Source: JASKKU01 sp964416905 (GTDB taxonomy: Archaea > Nanobdellota > Nanobdellia > Woesearchaeales > JASKKU01). From it: DNA of 64,000 nt. The number at the start of each line of letters is the position of its first letter. Position 1 is the first letter of the stretch. This document shows positions 31,818-42,185 of the stretch, in pieces. Location of the stretch: assembly GCA_964416905.1 (NCBI GenBank), contig CAYQFL010000001.1, positions 1-64,000 of the forward strand, written 5' to 3'. The notes below the pieces were generated by a model. It was not told where the DNA came from. It did not search any database and was given only the letters and a program-made list of their open reading frames with translations. The position numbers and the translations under genes are program-made.

Positions 31818-34800
31818 TTAGATTTCTAAAGAAACTATTTTGCTTAAGTTTTTATCTTTATCCATGCTGACTCCAAACAGGTAGCTTGCTTGTGATACAA
31901 CATTATCATTATGCGTGATAACAATATATTGTGCTCTTTTACTATATTCTTTTATCCATTTGCCCAACTCTTTTGAATTCATTGGGTCAAGCGGCGCATC
32001 AACTTCATCCAGAATATAAAAACCTGAAGGTTCATACTCTTGAAGAGCAAACAAGAAAGATAATGCTGTAAGAGCTTTTTCCCCTCCAGATAAACTGCGC
32101 AATTCTATAAAATTCGACTTGTTCAATCTAACTTGGAGTCTTAAACCTCCATTAAATGGATTCTCTGGGTCTTCCAATTCAAGGAAAGCTTCTCCTTTTG
32201 GGGCAAGTTTCTTAAATATCTCCTGGAAGTATTGATTTATTTTCTCAAATGTTTTCAAAAAGATTTCCTTACGTTTCTCCTCAATCTCAGAAATTAATTT
32301 CAAGACATCTTCTCTTTCTTTGTTAAGCTTTTCCAATCTCTCCTGCAAATCTTCATACTCTTTTTTTGCTTCATCATACACTTCTATAGCTTTCAAGTTA
32401 ATTGCTCCCATTCCTTCAACCGTTGAAACAAGCTCTGCTAATCTTTTATTCATTTCACTCTCAGAAGAATTAATGATTTCCATCTCCCCGAACTCATCCA
32501 TTGCTCTCTGCAAGTTATCAATCTCTGTTTGTAACTGGGTTTCTTTCATCTTAAGGTTTGTTAACCTATCATTCAAACCTTTAATTTCTGCATCCAATTC
32601 GTATATCTTATTCTCCAGCTCTTGATTCTGGTTTTCTAAATCGCTTCTCTTTTGGAATAATACCTTGAAATCAGAATAGAATTTCTTGACGACTTCTTCT
32701 TTTTCTTTTATTTCCTCGTCTAACTCTTCAATTTCTTTAGATGCCTGTTTAATCAAGTTTTCAAATTCTGCTTTTTGCTTATCTAAATCCTGTTTAATCT
32801 TATTCGATTCCTCTAAATCTCTCTTAACAACCTCCAAGTTTGTCTCAATTTTAGACAAATCAGCTTTCAAAGAATTTATTCTATTAAGAATAGATTCTCT
32901 GCTCTCTTCGTAAGCTCTCAGTTCAGCCATCTTAGAAGGATCGCTTATTTGTGAAACCTGAGCTTTTATCTTCTGCTTTTCAGTTTTTAATTCCACAATC
33001 TTCTTTAGCAATTGATTAATCTCAGATTGTTTTTTGGCGATTAATTCTTCAAGATCATTCTGTCGTTTAATAAGTTCCTCTTTCTTCTTGGCATCCGCTT
33101 CTAAATCAGAATCCTCAATATACAAACTCTTTTCCCTCTTTACAATCTCTCCCTCGATTTCAGCTTTCTTGTTTCTAATCTCGTCAATTTTTTCTCTTAT
33201 CTCATCCTTCTTCTGTTCCAATGAAGAAATCTCGTTTGATATCTGATCAATTTTACGATTTATTTCGTCAAGCTTCTGTTTAGTATCATCACTCGAGAAT
33301 TTAGGCATGGCTTTATTATTTGATATATGACCACCAAACATAACTCCTGACCTTTCAACCAAATCTCCATCTAAAGTGACCATTCTTATGGTACCAACAC
33401 CTATTCTCCGAGCAGTATCAATGTTATCAACAACAAGAGTATCCCCAAAGACAAACTCAAATGCTTTCTTAAACCTCGAATCAAACCTAATTAAGTCAAT
33501 AGCAAAACCAATGACGCCTGGAAGACCCAGAACTTTTTCCTTTAGGGATTCTGGAACAGAGTTTGCTTTTATCTTATTAAGCGGAATAAAAGATACTGCA
33601 CCAAGCTTGTTTTTCTTAAGATACTTTATACAAAATGCCGCTGTTTCATCAGTGTCTACAACAACATAATTTATTCTGGAACCTGCTGCCAAACTTAATG
33701 CTAATTCGTACTTTTTATCAACAGAACCTAACTCGGCAATCGTGCCAAAGATTCCTGGATTTGAGCTCTTCAAATCAAGAATGCCTTTCAAGCTTCTGTT
33801 TTTATTAATCATCTCTTTTATCTCGAGACTTTTAATATTAAGTTTAACCTGCTGCTCTTTCAATTCAGAAAGTTCTCTTCGATACTTTATGAGCTTGTTA
33901 GCAATCATAGAATCTTCATTCATTAAATTTGCCAGCTCAAAAGTCAGATTCTTAAACTGTTTCTTGAGCTCTTCAATCTCCTCAATCTCTTTCTTATGCT
34001 GTTTTTTCAGCGAATCAATCTTCGCAATCTTTGCGTCTATGTTCTCAAGCTCCATTGCAACCCTATCTTTTTCTCTAATAAACGACTGCAACTGCTCTCG
34101 TTTTTGCTGTATTTGTGTATTCAATGACTCAGTTTCATCATCAATTTGACTAAGCCTTTTGTTTAAGTCATCTAAGGATTCTAAGTTGAGGCTTTTCCTG
34201 AATTCATCTAATTGAGTATTAATTTTGTTAAGGTTTTGTGTCTCAGAAGCCAAAAGCTTGTCTAATTCAGACTTGCGAGCTTGCAATTTAGTAAGATTCT
34301 CTTTTAACTCTTTAATTGAAACCTCAAGATTTTCCTCTTTAGCTTCAATATTCCTAATCTGTTCTTTATAATTATTCAAATCAGAGTTCTTCGTTGCCTT
34401 TTTAATTCTAAGTTCTTCTAAGAGCCTATTGATTTCTATTTGTTCCTTTTCACCTTTATTCTCAATCTCTTGACTTATCTCAGAAATCTCTTTCTTATTA
34501 GCCAGAGTCTTTTGCTTATATTCCTCCTTAAGCTTATTTTTCTCATCAATAGCCTTGTTTGCGCTCTCCAAACCCTGACGGATTTTTTCAATCTGTTTAA
34601 GCTTTTTCTCTTTTTCTACTCTAAGAAGATTATATCTCAAAGCTTTAATTTCGTCTTGAATTTCTTTATACTTCAAAGCATCTGACCTTTCAGTTTCAAG
34701 CTCTTTCAAGGATTGTCTTCTCTCTTCAAGGATTATACTAGCATCTTTAATTCTCTGCTCTACATCTTGAAGTTCTTTCTCAGCCTTTTCCTTCTTTTCC

Positions 34801-35315
34801 CTATAAACTGAAATACCTGCGACCTCTTCAATAATTAGCCTTTTATCATTCGGGGATAATGTGATAAATCCAGTGATATCATCCTGCATAACGATGTTAT
34901 AACCATTAGGGTTTATGTTCGCCTTTGATAATAGAGAGATGATCTCCTGCCTGGTCTTTACTTTGTCGTTTATCTTATAGATGCTGCTGCCTTCCATCCG
35001 AACAATTCTTGTAATCTTAACCTCATCTGAATCAACAGGAAATTTCCCGTCAGAATTATCAAAGATTATAGAAACCTCGCAACTTTTTTTAGGCTTACCA
35101 GCCTTGCCACCATGATAAATAAAATCAGTTATACGTTCTGCTCTCAAGGTTCTAGCATTGCTCCTGCCCAAAACAAAACATATGGCATCACTTATATTGG
35201 ACTTACCAGAACCATTCGGACCAACAATAACGTTCAAATCCTTACCAAAATCAATTACAGTTCTCTTACCAAAAGTCTTAAATCCATCCAAGATCAGTCT
35301 CTTAATTCTAACCAT
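31818..35315 (-). CDS. smc: Chromosome segregation ATPase SMC
   Basis: 1165 aa, normal SMC size. Head N: GFKTFGKRTVIDF and Walker A GPNGSGKSN near residue 33. Two coiled-coil arms flank a hinge around residues 510-660 (GIFGTIAELGSVDKKYELAL; GLPGVIGFAIDLIRFD; VMFGGHISN). Head C: ABC signature LRSLSGGEKALTAL near 1070 and Walker B YILDEVDAPLD near 1102, then THNDNVV. It loops and compacts DNA. ScpA/ScpB partners are not in the window. The long Ser-rich antisense frames are coiled-coil shadows. Confidence 0.97.
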   Translation of the reverse strand: MVRIKRLILDGFKTFGKRTVIDFGKDLNVIVGPNGSGKSNISDAICFVLGRSNARTLRAERITDFIYHGGKAGKPKKSCEVSIIFDNSDGKFPVDSDEVKITRIVRMEGSSIYKINDKVKTRQEIISLLSKANINPNGYNIVMQDDITGFITLSPNDKRLIIEEVAGISVYREKKEKAEKELQDVEQRIKDASIILEERRQSLKELETERSDALKYKEIQDEIKALRYNLLRVEKEKKLKQIEKIRQGLESANKAIDEKNKLKEEYKQKTLANKKEISEISQEIENKGEKEQIEINRLLEELRIKKATKNSDLNNYKEQIRNIEAKEENLEVSIKELKENLTKLQARKSELDKLLASETQNLNKINTQLDEFRKSLNLESLDDLNKRLSQIDDETESLNTQIQQKREQLQSFIREKDRVAMELENIDAKIAKIDSLKKQHKKEIEEIEELKKQFKNLTFELANLMNEDSMIANKLIKYRRELSELKEQQVKLNIKSLEIKEMINKNRSLKGILDLKSSNPGIFGTIAELGSVDKKYELALSLAAGSRINYVVVDTDETAAFCIKYLKKNKLGAVSFIPLNKIKANSVPESLKEKVLGLPGVIGFAIDLIRFDSRFKKAFEFVFGDTLVVDNIDTARRIGVGTIRMVTLDGDLVERSGVMFGGHISNNKAMPKFSSDDTKQKLDEINRKIDQISNEISSLEQKKDEIREKIDEIRNKKAEIEGEIVKREKSLYIEDSDLEADAKKKEELIKRQNDLEELIAKKQSEINQLLKKIVELKTEKQKIKAQVSQISDPSKMAELRAYEESRESILNRINSLKADLSKIETNLEVVKRDLEESNKIKQDLDKQKAEFENLIKQASKEIEELDEEIKEKEEVVKKFYSDFKVLFQKRSDLENQNQELENKIYELDAEIKGLNDRLTNLKMKETQLQTEIDNLQRAMDEFGEMEIINSSESEMNKRLAELVSTVEGMGAINLKAIEVYDEAKKEYEDLQERLEKLNKEREDVLKLISEIEEKRKEIFLKTFEKINQYFQEIFKKLAPKGEAFLELEDPENPFNGGLRLQVRLNKSNFIELRSLSGGEKALTALSFLFALQEYEPSGFYILDEVDAPLDPMNSKELGKWIKEYSKRAQYIVITHNDNVVSQASYLFGVSMDKDKNLSKIVSLEI

Positions 35316-35370
35316 CTTTTGCTGTTAAGATATGGCTCATTTATAAAGTTTTGTCATATCTGAATAAATA

Positions 35371-35380
35371 AAATTTAAAT
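35371..35380 (+). promoter_or_regulatory. TATA box for the 35406 gene
   Basis: AAATTTAAAT lies 26-35 nt before the ATG, as expected for a leaderless archaeal mRNA. A second TTTAAATA follows at about 35390. Confidence 0.4.
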
Positions 35381-35405
35381 ATTCATTGTTTAAATACATT
35401 ATATT

Positions 35406-36332
35406 ATGCAATACAAATTTGGAAACATATTAGATACGCTTAAAGAAGCTGTAGTTTATGAAAGCGATGTTGCTCTTGAAAAAAAGCCTCCGCAGATAAT
35501 ATTCCACGGGTTTGGAATTGAACATATTCCTGGACTAGTTCTTGAAAGCATAATACCAAACTCAAAAGCAATCTGTTCAGAGAAACTTCCCGAGGATACG
35601 CCTAAAGAGGAGTTAATTGTTATTTTTTCATTCGAAGGCTATGAAGATTCTCAAGACTTTTACAGAAGTTGCATAAGGAACGGGAATGAAGTTATTTTTC
35701 TATCAAAAAGCAAAAAGATAAAAGAACTTTGCAAGGTTAACAAAAGCACCTTTATCGAACTTAATGACATAAAACATAAGGAACTTATCTTCTTGCACGA
35801 GATTATAAGCTTCATAAATATAGCCATTAACAACAACCTCTGCGAGAAATTCGAATTAAAAGAACTAATCTTTACCATCGCCAATATCAACTTTGATAGC
35901 CTTATTCAACAATTTAAAGAGAAAATCAATGACAAGAAAATTGCGTTCATTAGCACTACAAAAGCATCAAACATTGCAAACGCCTGGAGAATTTTTTTCA
36001 ACAATATTGCCAGAGAAGAGCCTTTATTTGAGATATTCCCAAATGTGATTTATTATAATCTCGAAAACATAATTAAAAAAGATGCTGCAATATTCTTTAT
36101 AAACGACGAGGAATCAAGTTTGACAAAAAGAAAAGTAAAACATACCAGAGAATCCTTAACCATACAGTCAACAGAATTATTAATTAAAGGAAGTAATGCA
36201 TTATACAAAGCATTAATTCCTACAATCCTGGGATTCCTTATATCTGTTGACATGTTCTATGGCAAAAATCCAAACGGGAACCCTTTCAAATCAGATATTT
36301 TTGATTCCTTTATGAGAAATAAGCGTTTTTAA
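35406..36332 (+). CDS. Degenerate SIS-domain protein resembling bifunctional phosphoglucose/phosphomannose isomerase
   Basis: 308 aa, the length of archaeal PGI/PMI. The double SIS layout is visible (FHGFGIEHIPGLVLES; VIFSFEGYEDSQDFYRSCIRNGNEVIFLSKSKKI in place of SYSGNTEET...GA), an ANAWRIFFNNIAREEPLFEIFPN segment in place of the RWKxxxNENAKxxAxxxxPExxHNE block, and a terminal FLISVDMFYGKNPNGNPF. The phosphate-binding Ser/Thr loop and catalytic His/Glu appear replaced, so it may be a pseudoenzyme or act on something else. The ROK sugar kinase downstream supports a sugar context. Confidence 0.5.
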   Translation: MQYKFGNILDTLKEAVVYESDVALEKKPPQIIFHGFGIEHIPGLVLESIIPNSKAICSEKLPEDTPKEELIVIFSFEGYEDSQDFYRSCIRNGNEVIFLSKSKKIKELCKVNKSTFIELNDIKHKELIFLHEIISFINIAINNNLCEKFELKELIFTIANINFDSLIQQFKEKINDKKIAFISTTKASNIANAWRIFFNNIAREEPLFEIFPNVIYYNLENIIKKDAAIFFINDEESSLTKRKVKHTRESLTIQSTELLIKGSNALYKALIPTILGFLISVDMFYGKNPNGNPFKSDIFDSFMRNKRF

Positions 36333-36395
36333 AGTAATTCAAATATAAAAACTCAATTGAAGAGTTCGCAAAAAAGGTTTATCAGGCATTATACC

Positions 36396-37181
36396 ATGAT
36401 TATAGCAGCAGATATCGGCGGTTCTAAAATCCTGGCAGGAATTTTTAAAGAAAGCAAATTAAAAAGAAAAATCAAACTAGAATACAACAAACAACAGCCC
36501 TTGAAAGACATTTTGACTAAAGCGCTTGACAGCTTATATGATTCAAACATAAAAGCTATAAAAGTAGCTTGTCCTGGACCAGGCGATTTTTCTAAAGGAA
36601 TACTCTATTCTCCAGAGAACATAAACGCGAGGAATTTCAACATTAAAGAGTTCCTAAAAAAAACATACAAAACAAAAATCATTGTCAATAATGATGCCAA
36701 TTGCTTTGCATTGTATCAATCACACAAGTTAAAAATCAGTAACCTCGTAGGAATAACTTTAGGTACAGGCATAGGTTTCGGCGCGATTATTAATAACAAG
36801 GTTTACCTCGGCAGGGGTTTGGCTAGTGAACTAAGTCATATTATTCTAGGAAATCAAGAACTTGAAAAGAAGTATAAGAACATCCTCAAAAACTCAAAAT
36901 ACTCTTCATTCAAAGAAGCTTATGAAAGCAAAAAGAGTGATAAAAGAATTATATTCGATAAACTTTCAGAGATTGTTGCAATAACAATTTATGATACAAT
37001 TTTAGCTTACGACCCTGAAGCAATAGTCCTTGGTGGCGGTGTAACCAAAGCTAAAACATTGTTCTGGGAACAAGCAAAAGATAGGCTTTCTGAATTGCTT
37101 AAGAGATATGGAATTAAAAAACCCGTACTGAAAATAGATTCTTCTGAACTAGCTACACTGAAAGGCGCTAGCTTATTATAA
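36396..37181 (+). CDS. ROK-family sugar kinase (glucokinase-like)
   Basis: 261 aa from the ATG at 36396; the TTG-initiated longer frame is less likely. MIIAADIGGSKILAGI is the phosphate-1 motif, VACPGPGDF, VNNDANCFAL with the catalytic Asp, GITLGTGIGFGAIINNKVYLG and AIVLGGGVTKA complete the ROK pattern. The CxCGxxGCxE zinc site is absent, seen in some archaeal members. Phosphorylates glucose, ManNAc, GlcNAc or similar; substrate not decided. Follows the degenerate isomerase by 63 nt. Confidence 0.85.
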   Translation: MIIAADIGGSKILAGIFKESKLKRKIKLEYNKQQPLKDILTKALDSLYDSNIKAIKVACPGPGDFSKGILYSPENINARNFNIKEFLKKTYKTKIIVNNDANCFALYQSHKLKISNLVGITLGTGIGFGAIINNKVYLGRGLASELSHIILGNQELEKKYKNILKNSKYSSFKEAYESKKSDKRIIFDKLSEIVAITIYDTILAYDPEAIVLGGGVTKAKTLFWEQAKDRLSELLKRYGIKKPVLKIDSSELATLKGASLL

Positions 37182-37257
37182 TAAACTGGAGCACCCATAA
37201 TTTTAAATAAGAAGGTTAAATCGTAAGAATATAATCAAGTAAAACCGAAGTGAAATC

Positions 37258-37749
37258 ATGAGCAAGATAAAAGATATCCAAAAATATGACAAATTATTAG
37301 AGTCTTTAAAAGAACTAAGTAAAGAGATATCTAAAAAAGGGTTCTCGTTGTATTTGTTAATGCACACCCTCTCAGAAAATGACAGCATCACTCTCGCCGG
37401 ATTCTATAAAGAAGATGAGAACATTGTTAAAACAGCAAGCTTTACCGAAAAGGGCTGGGTCTTGAGTGAAGAGGATGATCAGATTATCTCTAATGAGAAA
37501 CCATCTGAAATAGAATTAAATGAATTTTTATCCATTAATGAAATCATTAAAATGCTCTCAGATTCAGACGAAAACTTTGAGAGGTATACAAAAATAATTG
37601 CGTCCCTTTCAAAGAATAGAGAATTGAACGTTGCAACATGGAACATTCTGGCTTTCTTGGAGAACAGCAAAGTGAATAACATTAAAGTTAATGCGAGCAA
37701 TGGAGAAATCATCAGCAATGAGAACCTAGACTTAATAAGAAAGCTTTGA
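37258..37749 (+). CDS. Hypothetical cytoplasmic protein
   Basis: 163 aa. Helical N-terminus (YDKLLESLKELSKEISKKGFSLYLLMHTL), then a strand-like SITLAGFYKEDENIVKTASF and an acidic, Ser/Asn-rich helical C-terminus. No signal, membrane span, Cys pair or catalytic motif, and I do not recognise it. TATA-like TTTTAAATAAG at about 37201 precedes it. It is convergent with endonuclease III. Confidence 0.55.
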   Translation: MSKIKDIQKYDKLLESLKELSKEISKKGFSLYLLMHTLSENDSITLAGFYKEDENIVKTASFTEKGWVLSEEDDQIISNEKPSEIELNEFLSINEIIKMLSDSDENFERYTKIIASLSKNRELNVATWNILAFLENSKVNNIKVNASNGEIISNENLDLIRKL

Positions 37750-37789
37750 TTTATAACTAAAAGCAACTCTAAAACAAAACAAAAAAGAT

Positions 37790-38449
37790 TCACCTATGTT
37801 TTTTTACCCCAACTTTCATACAAAATTCATTGATTGGACATTTGCTACAGTACGGGCTTATAGGCAAACACAGGTTTTGACCAAAAGCAACCAGGATTTT
37901 ATTATAATCCTTCCAAAATTTCTTAGGCAGTTTTTCTCTTAGCGCAAATTCTGTTTGCTCAGGAGTCTTTGTTTTAACAAAACCCCATCTATTAGATATC
38001 CTATGAACGTGCGTATCAACACATAATCCCGATTTGTTAAAACCTTCTGTTAGAACCAAGTTCGCAGTCTTCCGACCAACTCCTGGCAGAGTTAATAATT
38101 CATTTAAAGAATCTGGAATCCTACCATTAAACTTCTCTTTAAGAACAACACATATTTCTTTCAATCGCCTTGCCTTTGTTTTATAAAACCCTACAGGATA
38201 GATTATCTCAGCGATTTCGTCCACAGAAAGCTTCTCTAAATCATTGCAATTCTTAACTCTATTAAAAAGCCTTTTGGAAGCCTCTATAGTCACAGAATCT
38301 TTTGTCCTAAGGCTCAACAAAGTACTTACAAGCACATTGAAAGGATTTTTATTAAACTGGCTAACAGCAGGCAATCTGTATTGTTTGACAAAATCATCTA
38401 AAATTCTCAAAACATCACCAATATTATCAGGGGTAATCTTGGATTGCAT
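37790..38449 (-). CDS. nth: Endonuclease III (DNA glycosylase/AP lyase)
   Basis: 219 aa, standard length. Helix-hairpin-helix LPGVGRKTANLVL with the catalytic Lys, then VDTHVHRISNRWGFV with the catalytic Asp, and a C-terminal [4Fe-4S] loop with C-x6-C-x2-C-x5-C spacing (CLPISPYCSKCPINEFC). Removes oxidised pyrimidines and nicks the abasic site. All key residues are present. Confidence 0.96.
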   Translation of the reverse strand: MQSKITPDNIGDVLRILDDFVKQYRLPAVSQFNKNPFNVLVSTLLSLRTKDSVTIEASKRLFNRVKNCNDLEKLSVDEIAEIIYPVGFYKTKARRLKEICVVLKEKFNGRIPDSLNELLTLPGVGRKTANLVLTEGFNKSGLCVDTHVHRISNRWGFVKTKTPEQTEFALREKLPKKFWKDYNKILVAFGQNLCLPISPYCSKCPINEFCMKVGVKKHR

Positions 38450-38561
38450 AATTCGATTAATAAAAGAATCTCATTTTTAAATGTTCCTTAAAGTGTATAA
38501 AAAATCAAAAGGTGAGTTTTTAGAGGAAACAAATTGAGCATTTACAACTCACAAATAGAAA

Positions 38562-38572
38562 ATTTTAAATAT
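38562..38572 (+). promoter_or_regulatory. TATA box for the giant surface-protein operon
   Basis: TTTTAAATATA lies 25-34 nt before the ATG at 38596. Between them is AAGGAG and a four-codon ATG-CTT-GAA-TGA mini frame (38588-38599) overlapping the real start, which may be chance. Confidence 0.4.
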
Positions 38573-38595
38573 AGTTTTTAAGGAGTTATGCTTGA

Positions 38596-39419
38596 ATGAA
38601 GAAACTTGAATTAATCCTTTTGATTCTGGCAGTTGTAACTATAATCCTAAATTCATTAATTCAAGCATTCATTCTGAATCAAATAAATATATCAGGATTT
38701 GCAATAGAGAACAATACAGATAGAAAAGGGGGTACTGTAAATTTTTGTATTTCAATACCTTCAACTGAGAATTTAACTCAGAATTTCAGTCTTGCAGACT
38801 TTAATGGAATCTTAAGTGGTATTGTAAATGTTAGTAGTGAGATAACAAACTATATTGATGGAGAAGTAGCTTATCATGTGTTTATCTTAGGTGGAAGAAA
38901 AGACTTTGAAGAAACAATAGAGAGTACACAGGAGAGCGAAACTAAATACTATGCTCTAATTGATACTACGAAATATCCAGATAGAAACTGTTTTTATAGG
39001 ATTATGTCTGAATTTGTCAGCTATAGAAGCTCCTGTTTAAAGCCTTACATAAATCAATCCAACTTTTTTTCTATAAATAACATTAATTCTCCACCAAAAT
39101 GGGACCAATTCAAAAACGAGAATAGTACAAATCTTGATGCTTACTCAGATTGGACTGCCTTAACCAATGTTGTATTGTTCAAACCAAATGTTGGAATCAT
39201 TGATTTTCAAGGTTATGCTGTAAACTTTGAGCAGGCAGACCTAGATTCAGAGGTTACTTTTACAGACAAGTATCTAAAGATTGATGGAGAAGACGTTTAT
39301 TGCATCGCGTATGCTAAAAAAAAGGTCACGTTCTTCAATGTCTCTTATATTTTGCCAGCAATAGAGTTTAACGGTCAGGACTGTGATAGCTTAGAAGCTA
39401 TAGACTGTGAAATCATTGA
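38596..39419 (+). CDS. Surface protein, 5' part (cut by assembly gap)
   Basis: N-terminal membrane/signal helix (LILLILAVVTIILNSLIQAFIL) followed by Asn/Thr-rich extracellular beta domains. The frame runs into the 100-N gap at 39420. The 55 bases before the gap are repeated exactly after it; if the gap and one copy are removed the frame continues unbroken into the 3' part, giving one gene of 3435 bases (1144 aa). The apparent stop shortly after the gap is therefore not a real frameshift. Confidence 0.8.
39365..39419 (+). repeat. 55-bp contig-end duplicate, left copy
   Basis: Identical over 55 bases to 39520-39574 on the other side of the N-run and ending exactly at the gap edge. This is the signature of two contigs overlapping by one assembler k-mer and then joined with a placeholder. 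Confidence 0.95.
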
Positions 39420-39519
39420 NNNNNNNNNNNNNNNNNNNNNNNNNNNNNNNNNNNNNNNNNNNNNNNNNNNNNNNNNNNNNNNNNNNNNNNNNNNNNNNNN
39501 NNNNNNNNNNNNNNNNNNN
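39420..39519. other. Assembly gap of 100 N
   Basis: Exactly 100 unknown bases, a conventional placeholder length rather than a measured gap. The flanking 55-bp identity shows that the true gap is probably zero, with the contigs overlapping. Confidence 0.97.
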
Positions 39520-39574
39520 AGTTTAACGGTCAGGACTGTGATAGCTTAGAAGCTATAGACTGTGAAATCATTGA
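39520..39574 (+). repeat. 55-bp contig-end duplicate, right copy
   Basis: Starts at the first base after the gap and equals 39365-39419. Translating it in the downstream frame gives the same FNGQDCDSLEAIDCEII as the left copy in its own frame. Confidence 0.95.
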
Positions 39575-42185
39575 GTATAATAAAACGGCTAAAAAATTAA
39601 CTATAGCGATAGATAATCCTGGAGAATATCGTGTAAAAGAAGGGCTTAATGGAGCTATTTCTTTAAAGATATACACTTTTAGAGATAACACTGAATCCAC
39701 AGACATATATTATCAAGAACCTGTTTTCTTCAGAGCCAAATACACTTTACCAGTCTACTTTGAAGATTTTGAGAACATAAATTGCTCAATCATTGTTAAA
39801 AATGAAAGTGGCATGGTAGTACTCAATGAAGATATGACCCTTAATGCAAGCTACCCAGACTCTAACTTATCCTATGCTATATTCCTAACAAACATTACTG
39901 ATTCATATTTACCAGTAGGAACATACCATACACAAACGACTTGCCGTCCAAAAAACGGTAGTGGCTACTTTTGGGATCCAAAGACAATTTACAAAGACTT
40001 TGAAGTTAAAACAATAAAAATAAGCGAGAGATACTGGAGCGATACAAAACCTGTACTGCTTTATGATATAACCCAGAGTGAAAACACTACTATGCTAGAG
40101 GAAGATGCTAAAAAATATTCCATAAATTTAAATGAAGACGATGATAACAAGAAAACCCTCTATAATAACAACATTTCTTCAGTTTACATTGCTGTGTACC
40201 AAGATATTTCTTCTAACGATACTGTTCTTACACAAAGCAACACAATCAAAGAATTCGTGTGCAACATCTCCTGGGGAGACAACACCTCTGAAATTAAAGC
40301 ACTAAATGAATCTTTAGAGGAAATCACAATATTACACGAAGAAAAAGGAACAATAACGAATGTTTCCAAAATCAATATCTCAATACTCACTCATAAATAT
40401 GATTGGCCCGGCGATTATGATACACATATTCACTGTTATGATCCCGAAGGCATTTATTGGGACTTTTTTGATCAAAAGGAAATAACTATCACTAACAGAA
40501 AACCTGTCCTTGCATACGAAATACCAGATGTAACTTGGTATAAGGACAGCGTTTATTCTCCATATAAATTGGATGATTATTTCTATGACCCTGATGGCGA
40601 GAACTTATCATATACTGCCTTAGAAGTACCAGAAATAGCAATCTATATCTCTAATGATTCTTCTGTTGTTCTTATGCCTGAGAAAGGCTTTGTAGGCTCA
40701 AGAATAACATTTTTCACTGCAATAGATAACTTCGATGCCGCTACCAACTCAAACCTTGTAAATTTAACCGTAATTGGTGAGGAAAAGGAAGAGTACAAAG
40801 AGTATGAAGAAGAAAAATCTTTGCCAGGAGAACCTCCTTTATTACCATTATGTCAGGAGCAGTGGAACTGTACTGAGTGGGGTAAATGTATGCCGTCAGG
40901 CATTCAAGTAAGGAAGTGTTACGATATCAACAACTGTAACACTACTTTCAATAAACCAATTGAATGGAGAACTTGTGTATATACGCCGACTTGCGATGAC
41001 GGTCTAAAAAACCAAAACGAAACTGGAGTAGACTGCGGAGGACCTTGTCCGCCATGCCCTTCGTGTAATAATGGTTATCAAGATTGGAATGAAGAAGGCA
41101 TAGATTGTGGCGGGTATTGCCCACCATGTCCTACCTGTTATGATGGACTACAAAATCAAGGTGAAGAAGGAATAGATTGTGGAGGACCTTGTCCACCCTG
41201 TAGAGAAGAACAGACTCCAGGAATAGTTCAAACGATTATCATAAACCATCTAAATGAGATAATTATTATTTCAGCTTTGTTAATTGTAACACTTTCATTC
41301 GCATCACTCTTATTCAAAAAAGTTTCTTCATTCAACAGGTTCATCGTTAAAATAGTCAACAAAATAATCTCAGCTCTATCAATCCCTTCATTCACTGAGC
41401 AGAACATTTATTCAGAACTCATCTTTAAAGTTAACAGATTAGAAAGGTTTGCAACAAGAGGCAAACTAAGTGTTATACTTGAGAGAGCAAACGAAATTTT
41501 CAAAGAGGTAATTAAGAACTTTTTATTGATTGAGGAAGATAAAAGTTACGATGAACTGATAGAAGTAATCTCACACCTTCATTTAAATGAAGTCGATAAA
41601 TTATTATTACAATATTTAGCATTAGAATTTGAAAAAGTCAAATTTAGTGATCAAAAAAGTATTTCCAGAAAGAAGTTAATCTCACTAATCAGGAAGATTA
41701 AATTGTTAATAGAAAGAAACAAACACATTTTACTAGAAGTGCAGCTCAATAAAGAAATTGAGTCTCTTCAAAAAGACATCGAAGAATCATCCAAATCTGA
41801 ACTTATTGAAAAACGTGTACTGCTTAGCTTATTGAGAGAACTATTATTGATTAACGAAAAAATCAAGCAAAGGAAACTGAGAGATGCTATTAGAATCTAT
41901 AAGAACATAAAGAGGTTGTACTCACAACTAAACTTTTGGAACAGGGTCAAAGTATACAATAGAGTTTATGAAACTGTGTTGCGGTTGCAAAAGCTAATCA
42001 AAGAGTATAAAGAACTTAACCGACAAATCAATACAATGTCCAAACCTCAGAAAGAAGTAACTGCACCAGCAATAACCAAAAGTCCTGAATTAATACAAAA
42101 TGCATTTAAGGAAAAGTTTAAATTAAAAAGAATTGGTGAAAAAATAAAGCAGATTTTCAGAAAAAGAGAAAAATCAAAAAAATGA
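39520..42185 (+). CDS. Surface protein, 3' part: TSP1-like and Cys-rich repeats, TM, helical cytoplasmic tail
   Basis: Open from the gap edge, so the ATG at 39813 is internal. Extracellular beta domains with a cadherin-like DPDGENLSY loop are followed by a thrombospondin type-1-like segment (WNCTEWGKCMPSGIQVRKC) and three copies of a Cys-rich repeat of the form C-x-D/N-G-x3-N/W-x2-E-x-G-x-DCGGxCPPC. A transmembrane helix near base 41240-41310 precedes a ~290-residue helical, basic cytoplasmic region. The stop overlaps the next gene as ATGA. Probably an S-layer-like or adhesion protein crossing the membrane and linked to the cell interior. Confidence 0.82.

Noticed and set aside
32320..34149. 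Several Ser/Leu-rich plus-strand frames
   Set aside because: Antisense shadows of the SMC coiled-coil arms.
38588..38599. ATG-CTT-GAA-TGA mini frame as a regulatory upstream ORF
   Set aside because: Four codons overlapping the main start, and the mRNA is probably leaderless; no support beyond its presence.
38596..39549. Pseudogene by frameshift in the surface protein
   Set aside because: The shift is created by the 155-base artefact; the corrected frame is intact.
39365..39574. True tandem duplication or diversity-generating repeat
   Set aside because: The copies abut the N block exactly, are identical over 55 bases, and collapsing them restores a single frame; an assembly cause is far simpler.
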